From assembly GCF_026914185.1 (NCBI RefSeq), contig NC_070560.1, positions 2,471,501 to 2,535,500 of the forward strand: 64,000 nucleotides of DNA. Direction: 5' to 3'. The position numbers and the translations under genes were made by a program. Shown piece by piece: positions 43,270 to 56,290 of this stretch (the stretch's first letter is position 1; every line of letters begins with the position of its first letter). The notes below the pieces were generated by a model. It was not told where the DNA came from. It saw nothing but the letters and a program-made list of their open reading frames with translations, and did not search any database. The stretch is from Puccinia triticina (lineage: Eukaryota > Basidiomycota > Pucciniomycetes > Pucciniales > Pucciniaceae).

Positions 43270-45410
43270 GGCCCCATTTATAAACAAATATTTGAGTTTT
43301 ATTTTGAAAGTATTTGAAAACAATTTTGAAACAAAAACAAAAACAAAATGAAAGATTTTTGATTTCAAAAATCTCTTGGGCAAGCTTCAAACAACAGGGT
43401 GCACATATAAACATTTGTGCATCCCTGACTGAGTAGCCTGCCGGAGTGGGTAGGCAGGAGCAAGATATCTGTGACACGGGCCAGGACAGCTGGAATACAT
43501 ACAGCTCCAGGACCGGAGCTTGAACCGGATGCTCCGCTGGCCCACGAGGTTCCCTCGTGTGAGTACAATGTTCCTTGCTTGCCAAAGACCTCGGCAAGCA
43601 GGTCAAACTATGTATTGGCACCAGTTTGGACCGGTAGGTCCAACAAGTCCTTGGAGCGGCCTGTCCGAGCAGTTCTTGGACATGGCCATCACCAATTGGC
43701 CCATCTGCTTGGACAGGCAAGTCTGACCTCTTGTTGGACCGCCATATCCCAGAACGAGGTTGGCTAGAGGAGTTGTTGGACATGGCGGTCCGAGAATTGG
43801 TGGTATACATGTACCCATTTGCAACCTCCGCCGACCCAGTACAGAAATTTGAATGGGGAGTAGTAGCCTGGCAACCATACAGGTGTACTGCCATTTCAAA
43901 AGTTCAATTCCTCAAATGTTGGATTTCTGAAATCTCAAACACCCCTCCCGGGTATGGAGGCCCTGACACGCCAATAATGCCAACAAAAAATTAAAAACCA
44001 CATTTCACGCCTCTGAAACGTCAAAAGTGTCACAATTCTTTCAAATTCTTCCAAATTATGCCCCTGGCCCGCCATACTTGCCAGGTCCAAACTGATCTCA
44101 ACCGCCATGAATGCCAAGTTTCAGGATGCGCTGCGGTTTCATGGGTTTGGCCCGCCAATTGTGCCACAACCATGCCCCCAAGATGCCAGACCTTGACCGG
44201 AGGGATTCCCCCGGTCAAGAGGTACGTACACCTGCCTGACCGGAGGGATTCCTTCCTTCAAAGAAGTGAGTCAACCCGCGAGCTGGATGTGTCCAGCTCG
44301 CCGGGAGGACCTCCCTTGCCAAGCTGGATACATGCACCCAGCTCGGTAAGGAAGCTCCCGGCGAGAGTCCACCCAGAGAGCTGAATGTGTCCAGCTCGTT
44401 GGGAGGACCTCCCTTGCTGAGCTGGATACGTCAGGTCCGATCAGGTCCCGGCGAGCTGGATACATATTTATCCAGCTCGGTGAGGTCCTGGCAAGCAGGA
44501 TGCATGTGCATCCAGCTCGGCGAAGGAGGTCCTCCCAAAGAGCTGGACACATTCAGCTTGCTGGGGGGACTCCTTGGCAAGGGATGTCATTCTAGCTCGC
44601 TGGGTGGGACGAAAGGATCCCAGCGAGCTTGAGCTGGTTACATATGTCCAACTCGTCAAAAGGACTTCTTGACAAGGCAGCCAGGTTTTCAGCTGAGCCC
44701 CGACCGCCAGTTGGGTATACCTGACTATGCGACACAGTCGGATGGGCCGCGGGACACGCGTCAGTCAACGCTGGCGCTGGCGTTGGCATCTGTGGTGTGG
44801 GAGGAGATATATAAACATCCTCCTGCTTACTGACTCAGTTGGGTAGTCAGGTATACCCGACTGGCCTTGGTTGGGGTCCAGCCCTACCATGAGGGGCCAA
44901 GGGTAACATTAGCAATGGGAGCATAGCCTTATATTCGGTATATTTTGTATCATGCTCCGTGTATGGGAGCGGAGGGGATGAGACACAGGGTGTGGTACTG
45001 ATTACTGGTTGCAGCAAGGGATGACGGAATGTGTGAAGCGAAATCAATGACAAAGTAGATTGTGATATATCATATGTGTCTGGGTAGGGGGCCTTCCATA
45101 CACATTACACTGCTGAAACCATTGGAAGTTGGGAGGGATCAGAATATTACAGGCTGTTTTTGTACCTGTGTGGCAAGTTTGGCGCTTGGATTCATTCAAA
45201 AATGGATTTATCATTTTCAAAAAAAAAAAAAAAATTGTTTTTATTTGTTTTGGCATGATTGGCATGTCAGGGCCTCCATACCCGGGTGCGTTTGAAGAGT
45301 TTTGAGATTATTTTGAAATGAAAAGAAGTCAAAACAAAGTTGGTTTTGATTTCAAAATGATTTCAAAATAATCTCAAAATAATCTCAAAATAGCGTTTAT
45401 AATTGGGGCC
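43270..45410. mobile_element. Harbinger-like element nested in the Academ-like element
   Basis: GGCCCCATTTATAAAC at left and GGCCCCAATTATAAACG inverted at right, with TAA on both sides (43267-43269, 45411-45413). A second, inner inverted pair (CCCGGGTATGGAGGCCCTGA; 43948 and 45270-45285) suggests two nested foldback layers. Between about 44270 and 44670, AGCTGGA/TCCAGCTCG and GGAGGACCTCC words repeat many times. No transposase gene. Frames here follow the repeats. Confidence 0.6.
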
Positions 45411-45476
45411 TAAATTTGGGCCACCCCTTGTTGTTGGTAGATCGACCGACCTTTTTTTGCCTTGTCTGCATGAATC

Positions 45477-48325
45477 ATGGAAGTCCTGCAGAATATACCA
45501 GTCAAGCCGAAGGCCCTGGCACATATGACAAACAACTCACTTTCCGAACATATCACCACGCAATCAGTCCAGTTGTATCACGATCAGCCAAAAGATTTTC
45601 AAGTTGAAGCGGTTTCTTTGCTTGTTTGTGGCAAACATACTTTTGTCCGCGTTGGGACTGGGTTTGGGAAAACTCGGATATCCAAGATGTTTTTTGGCCT
45701 GTTCAAAAAGAAGGTTGTTTTTCTGGTATTGAACCCATTAGATTCCTTAGGGGATGACCAGGTAGGCTGATAACTTGTCCAGACGCTTTTTGTTACATTT
45801 CCAACACTGAAATGACAAATGTATTATTCATATAGGTCCAAGAGAAAAAACTTCTAAACATAACTGCAATAAATCTCAATAAGATGGCTTTGAAATATGA
45901 CACTGTCAAAAAGATCAAGAAAGGGGAATTCAGCTTTGTTTATCTTGTAAGTCCCAAAATTAAATTTCCAATATACCCGCAATTGGCTGACTCTCCATCA
46001 TGGCAACAGAGCCCTGAGGTTTTTCTCAATAACTTGCTTTTCACTGAGATGTTTTTTAGCCCGGAGTTTCAAGACATACTATTGTTGATTGTTGTGGACA
46101 AAGCCCACATGATTTACTTGTGGGGCCTTGTGGTATTGAAACAAAGCAAGTCGCTAATCATATTTGCCTGGATTGAAGATCGAGCTATCTTCCGACCGAC
46201 TTATGGACACATTGGCACTCGCCTCATGGCAACAGACAAGATCCCCGTGCTACTACTCTAAGCAACCTGCCGCCCAATCGCTGTATCCACAATAATGAAA
46301 AGTTTGATGCTTCAGCCCTGCAACATCAACATGATTGATGGTGAACTCACACGCCCGGAAATTTGCTTCATTTGGATCACAATGAATTCAACTCTGAGTT
46401 CCTGCAACAATTTGTTGAGGATATCTGCACCTCAGACTAGTACTTCACAGGCTGAATCGGTCCCAATGATAATCTACTTGGGGACCCGGAATTGCACATT
46501 CCAGGTTATGAAGGTGGTTAACAAGGCTTGCAATACAAAGAAGCACAAATACAACCCTCAGGATCCTTTCATCCGTTTTTATCACTCAGTTACAAGTGAT
46601 TAGGACAAGTTGCGTACCATGGAAGACTTTGGGAATGGGAAGGTCCCAGTGATTTCTGCCACAATGGCGTTGGGACTAGGGCAGAATCTCAAACGTGTGC
46701 GGTGTGTAGTACACATGGGACGGCGAGACCCTTTGGCCATTGTGAAAATGGTGGGGAGATGCGGGCAAGATGGCAATTCTGGCTTGGGTTTGTTATTTGT
46801 GGAGCCAACACGCAAGAACGGCAAAAATGATGTGGCCAATTTTGAAGATGGCGCGGCACAGAATGACAATGACCGGATGGATGCACTAGCCATCACAAAA
46901 GCTTGTTTGAGGATAGTCCTCAATATAGATAACAAGTCCGTATTTATTTACAGCCTACAACTCATACCTTTATTTGTCTGACTGAAATTTCTCATTAGAC
47001 TTGGGTACATCCCTCTGTCAGCTGACAACCCAAACTTCTTGGCCGAGAAGACACAAGAAGAAACCCAGTTATTTTGCAAATGTGATTGCTCAAACTGTTC
47101 CCCGGAGGACACTGAGGCTCTGGTGAATGTCATCCAGCAGATGACTGTCTCTAACTTCAACCAAATGCTCAATGACCCAACTTCCATCCCAAAAGATCCC
47201 TCAATAGTCATGATGACTCGGCAAAGAAAGAAGGGGCCGCCCAAGGGGACATGTAGATATCCACAGCATGTGTCCGAAGACCTTGAACAACACTTGCTGC
47301 ACAAGTTTCATATTTTCTACATTGATTTCTTGGGGACTCCAAAGCCCAAATTCCCGTCCTCAACCTTCTTTGGGATTCAACATGCACAAGATATTGTTGG
47401 TTCTATTGATCAGATTTGCAATGGCAAAAATCACAACAAAAAGCTTCTGGAAAAACTCATAGGCGGGCGGTGTTTTGATGGCCAGATTGAGTGTTTGGAC
47501 TTGGCCATAAACGATTGGATGGATAGTGAATTCTATCAACTTCACTTAAATACAGTCGCTAAGCTGGATAGCTTCATCGAAGCAGAGGGAATACGTGTTC
47601 ACGCCAAGTTGGCTGCCGAGCTTGCCCAGCTCCAAATGAATGCATCAGCCCGTTGAACTGCGGAGAAGGAGGCTAAGGTGGCGGCGAAGGACGCGGAAAA
47701 GGCGCGGGTTGCGGCTGAAAGGGCCGCTGATCGATTACGCAAGGCAGCTGACCAAGAGGCAGAGAAAGAAAGGCTTAAGAACAAAAAAGCCGCGGATAAA
47801 CTACGCAGGGATAAAGAAAAACAGGCCAAAAAAGCGCGCGAGGAACGGGCACAAGCAGAAAACAAGGCGGCAAAAAAGGACCGCGCGGTAACAGATCTAG
47901 CAGCTAATGCACCACCAATGCAGAGAAGTGACGGCCAGGCCTTGACAGGACAAATTCTTGAAAATGGATCGGCTTTTCATGCTCTCCAAATTGCTGTACA
48001 GGATGAGCTATCTCGGGCGCGTGTTGCAGAAGAAAGAGATCTTGTGCGCAAGAGGACGGCAGAAGAGCATAGGTTGGACGATGAAGAGAAGGAGGCCAAT
48101 CAAGAAGAAAGGCGAGCAGCGGCGGAGGCTTCCAGGGTGGCGAAAAAGGTGCATGAGGATGACCAAAAACGGGCGCGTCGAGTGGAAATAGGGGCAAAGA
48201 AATCGGGCGCTCAAGCTAAACGAGTACAGCGGAACCGACAACAGGTGGCCAAGGCCATATGTGACTGTCAGAATCACACGGATTTTGATGGGATTTGGGA
48301 TCAACTGGCTAGGGGTGGGGAATGA
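45477..48325 (+). pseudogene. RecQ-like SF2 helicase of the Academ-like element, inactivated
   Basis: Three introns (45762-45835, 45947-46009, 46936-46998) join: Q-motif-like DFQVEAVSLLV, Walker A VGTGFGKTRI, FSFVYL/SPEVFLNN, Walker B VVDKAHMIYLWG (DEAH expected; Lys at 46100-46102), motif III region broken by TAA at 46259-46261 just before ATCRPIAV, motif V MALGLGQNLKRVRCVVHMG, motif VI GRCGQDG (Arg expected; Gln at 46766-46768). TAG at 46601-46603 and TGA at 47654-47656 also break the frame. The C-terminus is a long charged coiled coil (EKARVAAERAADRLRKAADQ) ending CDCQNHTDFDGIWDQLARGG. The domain order matches RecQ-like helicases found in basidiomycete transposons. Clearly dead here. Confidence 0.8.
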
Positions 48326-48441
48326 TGAAATTATGTGATTGAGAATAACTCACATTTTTACATGTTGAGCAAGTCTAGACTTTCGCCATCTGATGCTTCA
48401 TTGCTGAGGTCTTGATGCTCAAGCCCGGATGCAATGTTTTT

Positions 48442-51274
48442 TTATTTTTCTACGCTCTGCTGAGTCACATCCTCATCATACATTGACATGATCCCTTGAG
48501 AGTATGGCTTGAATCGATTGAGGCCACTCTGCAGGAATTGCTTCTGCATTTTGACAATCCCCATTAAGTAAAAATCTCCAACGGCCTCCTCAGGAGCTCC
48601 GTCTGGAGGAGTTTGACCCAACCGCTCACTCTCCGCCATACGAAGGAAGTTGTTGATTGAGTCAAGATTCAACACATTCTTGTGTGACTGGCGGACCACT
48701 TTGGATCCAGATTCTAGTTTGATGAGTTGTAAGAGATATTGGAGCTGAGCGGTAAAAAATCCAATGCACAGATCATAATGATTGAGCTTACTAAAGATAT
48801 AATGTTTGAGAATACTTCTTTCAACCGTTTGATATTGGTCCCAATGCCTGAGTGGTTGAAGAAATACTTCAACCAATAATTTTGCACCTCAAGGTAGAAG
48901 TCAGTGGTCACAAAGTGTCCCGGCCTCCCTGTTGGAGACAAAAGCAGGGTATTCAACACCAATTCTGATAAAGATTCCGGCAGGATGTAATTCAACAGAA
49001 CAATAAGTTTTGGAAGGTGTTTAGAATAATGAGGCATTCCCCCAATGCCTTGGCTCATCACAGCCCATCTCTGCCACATGAACATGAGGCGGCCATAATC
49101 AACATCTTTCATGGCGCGGTTGGCCTCCACGATGGTTGCAAAGTCCCGTATCCAGAGCAAGAAGTTCTTGTGAGCGGGGAAGCTTTGGGCTAGCTCAGAT
49201 TGATGGGCTTCGCCAGAACAGAATCTCTCGTATGTTTGCTTGACCCAATCTTCAATAGTCTCACTAGATAGCTTGAGTTGGTCAGCCGATAAAGGCACGT
49301 GAGCTCGATTCGCCACCAGTCTATGTCCACCCAAACAAGGCTTAATTGGCCACCGTTCATCCACACATGGCATGCAAAATTAGCAAGACACTCACAGTAC
49401 ACAATATAATAGGGTGGCCTCATGGATTTTCTCCACATGTGAAAGCATCAGATTGAAGTCTTTCTTGGTCACCGGCTTCTTGGTGGGAATCCCAAGTGCA
49501 TGAAGTGTCCGCCAGGCCCCGGTATCACGGGCATACTTTTCATTTCTCCAGTGACCAAGGAAAATTGCTTGAGAGAGGTTCCACAGGGTGTGCGCGGCGC
49601 CCGGAATAGGTAGAACATTATCAAGGTTATTGTGATTACCCGCTGCAGGCGTCCTCTGCCTCCTGAGACTATCAAAGATATTACATGATCCTAGGTCGCC
49701 TTCTATGATCTGGAGCCGAGAGTGGAATTCCTCTGGAGTTAAACCACTCTGCTGAATCACACCAGTGAATACTTCACCCACCTCAAGGGCAGAATTATCA
49801 GACGCAAGCATCAGTTTCAGCATTGAAATGTTTGGTTCAACGCGCGTAATTGGATTGACTTCAGGTGGTGACTTTTGTAGCTTGATTCTTGTGTCAACTG
49901 GGGTGGCAATGTACATAAGAATGACACGGGTAATCTGAGACTTGAGTGTTTTTTCAAAGTGTTTGGTGCTCTCAGCGGTAGGTGTCAACATGTCCGGTTG
50001 CATAACAAGTTTGGTGCCCTTGCGTAATGCTTCATTCAGGGCTTCAATGGTGAGCTGGGTGGGATCTAGCGTTTTCAACAAGTTGGGCAGAATTGAGTGT
50101 CTGTATCCCCAAGTACCGTGAAAAATCTTGCTGGTGTGATCAATGGACTTCATGTGTATTTTTTCTTGAAAATCTAAGTTGTTGTAGCATAAGAATGGAG
50201 CTATCTTTGGGGAGTCATCTAAATTGAATCTAGCTTTCAGTTTCTCTTCAGCCTCATTACCCAGGCTCTTGAGGGCAGCAGGCGCAGTTCTGCGTGAGGA
50301 GCTTAATCCTATGTAGTTGAGGTATGCACTAACCCGCTCTGTTACTCCTGTGGCAAGAAATACCAGAGTGTTACTCAATTGAAACCCATTGTGTCAACGG
50401 TTTTGCCCAAAGGCAACCATTGCACAGATGGTACGGGCAATCTATTTTTCAAAGGAAGCTCAGGTTAAGAATTGATGTAATTCAACTGATTGAAAACACT
50501 CACTGTCTCAACACAATTTTTTCTCCTGGTTGCTGGGTCACGGCTTTTCTTGAGGAATGATCCATCAATATCCGGGATATCATCTGATGGATCAGATATA
50601 TTTTCTTCATCAGAGGCCTCCTCAACTGGATTGGCCTTTGGATCCACCGGTGACTTGCTTACTGGGTAAGGTTTATTCCCCTGAATTTTAGCACATAGGA
50701 GCTGGTATAGAAAAGGCATCCGTTCTGTGAGCTCCTTGTTGCGAGCCGCGTGTTCTTCCTTGGAGAAAAATTGCCAAGACAAAGTTGAAGAGTTGTGATA
50801 TGATCCATTGGGTGCAATCCCACTGCGAACATTTTGGGACCCGACTATCTCAATTGCCTGTCATGCACATAGAGGGTTTATTATAAGAAACAGATGACCA
50901 TAGAAGTCATCAAAAGTGAATTTAGAGTGTATACTATAAGAAACACATGTGATTAGAAGTCATAAACAGGGAGTTTTGCGCACTTGAGATAATATAAACT
51001 GCTCCCAGAAAGCATGCCCGGCCATGTGAGCGCAAACATGTTGCTTGATTGTTAAGATTAAATCCTCTGTTGTGTCCCAGCCAGTGTCCGCTCCCCACAT
51101 ACGTCTTCTGAAAATCATGTAGTCGCTGTCATGCGTGAGGAATGCAATGATAACTTGCTTTGGTGTCAAGTTGAGACTTTTCATCAGAGCGCAGATTTGT
51201 TTGAGTTTATCTTCCATAGCAACCCAAGGAGCCCTATGGGGCACTTCATGAGCGCTGGTGGGTTGTTTGTCCAT
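48442..51274 (-). pseudogene. DUF6589 protein (candidate transposase), one nonsense codon
   Basis: Five exons on the minus strand: 51274-50984, 50857-50504, 50441-49396, 49320-48792, 48744-48442, all introns GT-AG. Recognised blocks: SYHNSSTLSWQFF region, FLATGVTERVSAYLNYIGLS, EGDLGSCNIFDSLRRQR, VLPIPGAAHTLWNLSQAIF, NLMLSHVEKIHEATLLY, RLMFMWQRWAVMSQ, SPTGRPGHFVTTDFYLEVQN, GSKVVRQSHKN. These define DUF6589, common in Basidiomycota. The only break is TGA at 50394-50396, after FGQNR, where relatives have a second Arg. No biochemical role is established to my knowledge. Its pairing with a helicase between long TIRs makes it the best transposase candidate. A copia element sits 47 bp upstream of the ATG. 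Confidence 0.78.
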
Positions 51275-51325
51275 GGGTTAGCAAATTAAACGGTTCGCAG
51301 ACAGTCAGGTCGGGGATTGTCTTGG

Positions 51326-51430
51326 TGTTGAGAGTTGCGGTGTACAAACTCCACTTTTGGAGTATGGAGTGCTGAAGAGGCGGTCGGGGAGGAGCAATGT
51401 AGACTCATGGGTTTTTCTCTCGACACAACA
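51326..51430 (+). repeat. Copia 5' LTR
   Basis: 105 bp, one mismatch (C/G near 51337) to the 3' LTR. Unusually short for a copia LTR. Confidence 0.9.
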
Positions 51431-51501
51431 GATTAAGACTCGATTGCTCAACATCTCAATAGCCGATACGACCAGGAATCTCTCCAGGCTCTAATAGGTG
51501 C

Positions 51502-54500
51502 ATGGTCAGTACTCAACGTGAAAAACCTCAGATCTCTGGACCACTGCCGCCGCCAACTCGAGCAAAACGGCCGAAACAAACAAAAGCGTACAAGGCTTTA
51601 CTCGCACTTCCCCCTTTACCACCGTCTCCCGTTGAAGAAAAACCAGACCCTTTGGAAGAAGATCGACCCCCTTCACCATTCATCTCGGAAGTATCTTATA
51701 TCTTTTCTAAAGTTATCACCCGGCACATCGACGAATCACCATTGGCCCCGATTTCATCAGGCAAACGAATTGTTGTACAACCTTTCGGCTTACCCATCGC
51801 GATTGTAATCCCAACACCTGAATACCGCCCACTTATCAACATACCTCGAGAACGATTCACACCCCAAACTTCTTCTGACACGTCACCGACTTCCCCCGAG
51901 AACATTTCGATACCAGAATCTCCCATTTTCTACATGTCACAAGCCAGCACAACCGACGTCTCCCCTAAGAACAAATTCCTTCAACAGCCAAGCATCTATA
52001 AACAAGATGTCGAACCGTTGGCCGACGACGGCAGCAACTTCACCAAATGGAAGCGGGGACTCACCAGGGTTATCCTACTTACACTCGGGCATTCTAGCTT
52101 CTTCGACAATCAAGAAAACTACAAGAAATTATCGGTACAAGAGAACAACAGCCTTCTGTATTTCATCCAAATTACGGTCCACGATGAGCTATCGTCTCTG
52201 GTCAATCGGTGTACTTCAGGGACAGACGCGTATGAGGCAGTTCAGGCGAACTTCCAAGGAACGGTTCGTTTTTGACAGATCAAACTGGTTGATAAACTTT
52301 TGGAACTACGGATTACCGGCCCAGCGACTGAACCGTCACAACTCCAGGGTCTTTTCAACAAAACCTTTGATATTTTTTCAGATCTTAAGAAGGTGGGAGC
52401 AGGTCTACCTTCCCTCGTCAAAAGCCTTGTTCTACAGGCCATCGCCCCTACCCCTCCCTCAATGTCCCGTTCTCAACTCTTCCAGAATATATCACTGCAA
52501 CTCGGCTCCAAAAAGGACGTTACTGCCAGAGACATACAAACGATCATTACTTCCGCGTACGGCGAGAGCGTACGGTTCGATTCCGATCAACATCCCAATG
52601 TTTCAGTCTTCCGAACGTTCCCGAACTCGTCAGCTCCCAGAAGTTCGGCGTGGGGTAATTCATCACAACCAGTCTGGAACAACCCAGGAAATCAGCTTGG
52701 TCGATCTAGCCCTCCGAGCGGGCTGCCAGGCCAACCGAGAAACCAGACCAACTTTCCCAATCAGCAAAGACAACAAAATGTGGGACGGCCCGGACATCCC
52801 ACGGTCGACGACATATCAGCTGCTATCAATAACATCCGAAAGGGCAACACCAGCCCGAGCAATCCGGCAGTTTTTGACGGTAAACCTTGCTCGTACTGCG
52901 GGGCGTTGGGGCATTGGAGGTCGTCGTGTCCGACACTCCGCAGGGATGCCAACCTGCCGCCCCCTGATACCCCCATCAATGGTCGCCCCGTCTCCGGTTT
53001 CGCCCGCCAGGTGGCACCCCCGAACGACCCACCCACAGGACAGGATCCAAATGTGGCGGTTCGATCGGCTGTGGGCATGGATGCGAAGGGTGCTACCGGC
53101 GATGGCACGGTTTTGGATTCAGGGGCGACCCACCACGTGAGCGGCTCTTTCCAATCCTTTTTCTCTCTATCTCCGATTATCCCGCCCATGAAGCTGAAGC
53201 TGGCTTCGTCCGACGGATCTATGTTGGCGACACATAGTGGATACCTCAAGATGGTCAATGGGGGTGGTACCCTCACAATCCCAAAAGTATTGTACAGTCC
53301 AGAGATGACCGGCACACTCTCTAGTCTCGGCCAGTTGATTGAATCCGGCTTCAAACCATTTTTTCTCCCCAACCACAACATTCATTTAATTTCAAACTTC
53401 GCTTCTATCACCGCTAAATTCATTCATCGGTCCTGGGTTATCACTCCGGGTTCTTTCAAATTTTTTACTTCCAACATTCGCGCTGTCTCGACTCGATCTT
53501 CCAGTCAATCCATATCTCCGGCGTATGAGTGGCATTGTAGATTGGGCTACATCTCCGACACGATTGTGAAAGATTTCCTGAAACGTTTTGTACCGTCTTT
53601 TGACTTGAAAAATTGGACTCCTTTCATCTGTGAAACTTGTAAACAGACTAAAAGCAAAAGACACCGCCATTCTCTACCCGAGGTAATTCCCCGGGAAAAT
53701 CGACTCGATCTCCTTGTCACCGACGTCATGGGTCCTTTCGATCCCGATGTCTCCGGTAATCGATTTCTTCTCACAATCCGCGATCATGCGACTACCTACA
53801 GTTTTGTTTTTCCCATGAAATCTTGGTCTGAGGTCCCTCAAATTCTAATATATCTCGTCAAGAAAATGGTCAATCACTTCAAGATGGCGCCAAAGTTCAT
53901 TCGTTCCGACAATGCCAAAGAATATGGTGTAAAACCTCTTTTGGACTACCTCGAATCTGTTGGATCACAGATAATCTTTACATCCCCTTACACACCAGAG
54001 CAGAATGGGGAAGCTGAACGTCTAAATCGCACATTGGGGGACATTGCCCGAACAACATTAGCCCACTCTGAGCTACCTTCTAAACTCTGGTCGTACGCTT
54101 ACCGATGCGCATGCTACCTCGTCAACAGAATTCCCAACCAGCGCTGTAAATCAACTCTGTTGGAACTATGGTCTGGTCGTCAACCTTGTGCCGACACGTT
54201 CTATCCTTTCGGTTCTCGTGCCAGCGTTCACATTCCAAAAGACCGGCGCCGTAAACTCAATCAACGCGGCTGGACGGGATATTTAGTTGGCTACCAGGAT
54301 GATGAGAGGGGATGGCTATTCTGGAATCCCATTACTCAGAAAGTAATAAACTCTGAGTGTGCCTTTTTTCTGGATTTCCAAGGGAAAATTCTCTTTCCTT
54401 CTCCCACGTCTTTGGCTGATAACCCGATTGCCCGTAGAGTTCTGACTTTGGGACAAGAACGAACAGCGGAAATATGTGAGGAACAAGATAATCAACTCAA

Positions 54501-56040
54501 TCTTTTACAAGCTACGTCCGACGCAGATAATCCATCCACCCTACGACAGGCTCTAAGCTCGCCGGCAGGGGTCGAGTGGCGTAAAGCGTGCATCAAAGAA
54601 TGGGATCAATTAACGGAAATCGACACATTTGACATCATGGAAAAAGAAAATCAACACTCCATCGGCACTCGTTTTGTTTTTGACATCAAGCGTAACACGG
54701 ATGGCTCAATCAACAAACTGAAGGCCCGTTTTGTTGTACAAGGTTTCAAACAACGTCTTGGAAAGGACGTTCGTTCAACGTTTGCTCCAACAGCTTCTTT
54801 ATTGACATTACGAATACTGCTCACTCTGGCAGTAAGGAATAATTGGATAATCAATTCTTTTGACATTACCGGGGCTTTTGTCCACAGTCCAATCGAAGAG
54901 ACTATTTACGTCGATCCACCCGTCGAGCTATTTCCTCATCTGAATGGGAAGGTACTCAAACTCAAGAAGGCTCTATACGGCACTCGTCAGGCCAGCCGTT
55001 GCTGGTGGAAACATTTCAAGAGTTTACTCCACGGCTGGGGATTTGAATGCGACGAAGTGGAGGAGTGTCTGTACAGGTACAAGAAGGGTAACTCCATCAT
55101 TATAGTATGGATTCATGTGGATGATGGGATCGTGTTCGGCAACAACGAACCGGATATTGAACTTCTAAGACAGAACATGGACCGAAGCCTGCGCCTCAAG
55201 TGGGATTCAAAGCCTGAAAAACTCGTTGGCATTCGACTTGAGTACGAAGATGATGTGATATTTCTCAGTCAACACATGCTTATCGACCAGCTAGTAGAAA
55301 AGTACAGGAAGGAAGTGAAAAAACTCTTGATAACTACTCATACCCCGCTGACTGGCGACAATCTTACAACTTCGTGGGGGGAACCGGTTTCAGCAACACT
55401 ATATCAATCACTAATAGGCTCGATAAATTACCTGGCGTTGGGAACTAGACCAGACATAAGCTTCGCGGTTAATTACCTTGCCAGGTTCAGTACGAATCCT
55501 AACGACTCACACTGGGAGGCTTTGTCACATCTCGTACAATATATCTACACGACACGATCGAAACGTTTGAAGCTATCGGCATCGGGAGATGAAATGACAA
55601 CTTGGGTGGATGCGAACTGGGGTGGAGAGTTTCAACGATCGACATTGGGCTTTGTAATCACTTTGTTTGGTGCTCCGGTGGCCTGGGGCTCCCGGAGGCA
55701 AAAGGTGGTGGCAACAGCGACATGCGCAGCTGAATTCATATCTCTAGGTCAATCAGTGGATTTTCTTCTTTTTCTATTACCAATCATCAAATCTCTCGAT
55801 ATCGACCCCAAATTATCGATAAAATGCGACAACAGAGCGGCAGTCTTAATCTCAGATGATAACGCATCGAAGGGAAGAATGAAAAGCCTTGAACGTAATT
55901 TTTTCTTTGTTAACGACGCTGTCCGCAAACATCACATCAAGCTCGACTGGGTTTCTACCGACATCAACATTGCGGATTTCTTAACAAAACTGGTCAAGGC
56001 AACAATTCACTCAAACTCAATGAAAAAATTGTTTCCGTAA
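51502..56040 (+). pseudogene. Copia Gag-Pol polyprotein with one in-frame TGA
   Basis: The frame from ATG 51502 to TAA 56038-56040 is open except TGA at 52273-52275. Order: Pro-rich N-terminus, UBN2-like Gag (SNFTKWKRGLTRVILLTLGH; DAYEAVQANFQGTV), zinc knuckle CSYCGALGHWRSSC, protease VLDSGATHHVSG, integrase zinc region HCRLGY..CETCKQTKSK with core LVTDVMGPF and EQNGEAERLNRT, RT (RFVVQGFKQRLGKDV; LKKALYGTRQASRCWW; WIHVDDGIVFG) and RNase H ending NIADFLTKLVK. The TGA lies in mid-Gag, so it is more likely a nonsense change of an Arg codon than a Gag/Pol boundary, though TGA-CAG is a leaky context. Otherwise intact. Confidence 0.88.
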
Positions 56041-56180
56041 TCTTCCGACTTTGTTCCCTCACTTGTCTATGTTTTCTTTCATCTTTTTACCAACTCCAAT
56101 TATCTTCTGTCATGTTTTTTTTTCTTTTATATCATGTTTTTTAGAATCTTGTTGTTAGTTGTGTGGAGTTTGAGGGGGGG

Positions 56181-56285
56181 TGTTGAGAGTTGGGGTGTAC
56201 AAACTCCACTTTTGGAGTATGGAGTGCTGAAGAGGCGGTCGGGGAGGAGCAATGTAGACTCATGGGTTTTTCTCTCGACACAACA
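56181..56285 (+). repeat. Copia 3' LTR
   Basis: Partner of 51326-51430. Followed by CTTGG. Confidence 0.9.
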
Positions 56286-56290
56286 CTTGG

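Larger units (their letters stand above)
51326..56285 (+). mobile_element. Ty1/copia retrotransposon with 105-bp LTRs
   Basis: LTRs 51326-51430 and 56181-56285 (TGTTGAGAG...CGACACAACA) differ at one base. Target duplication CTTGG (51321-51325, 56286-56290). A polypurine tract TTTGAGGGGGGG precedes the 3' LTR. One reading frame encodes Gag-Pol. No TGG-type primer site follows the 5' LTR, so priming may use an internal tRNA fragment as in some copia elements. Confidence 0.92.

Noticed and set aside
43169..43899. Minus-strand ORFs in the nested Harbinger-like element
   Set aside because: Composition follows inverted GC-rich repeats; no recognisable protein.
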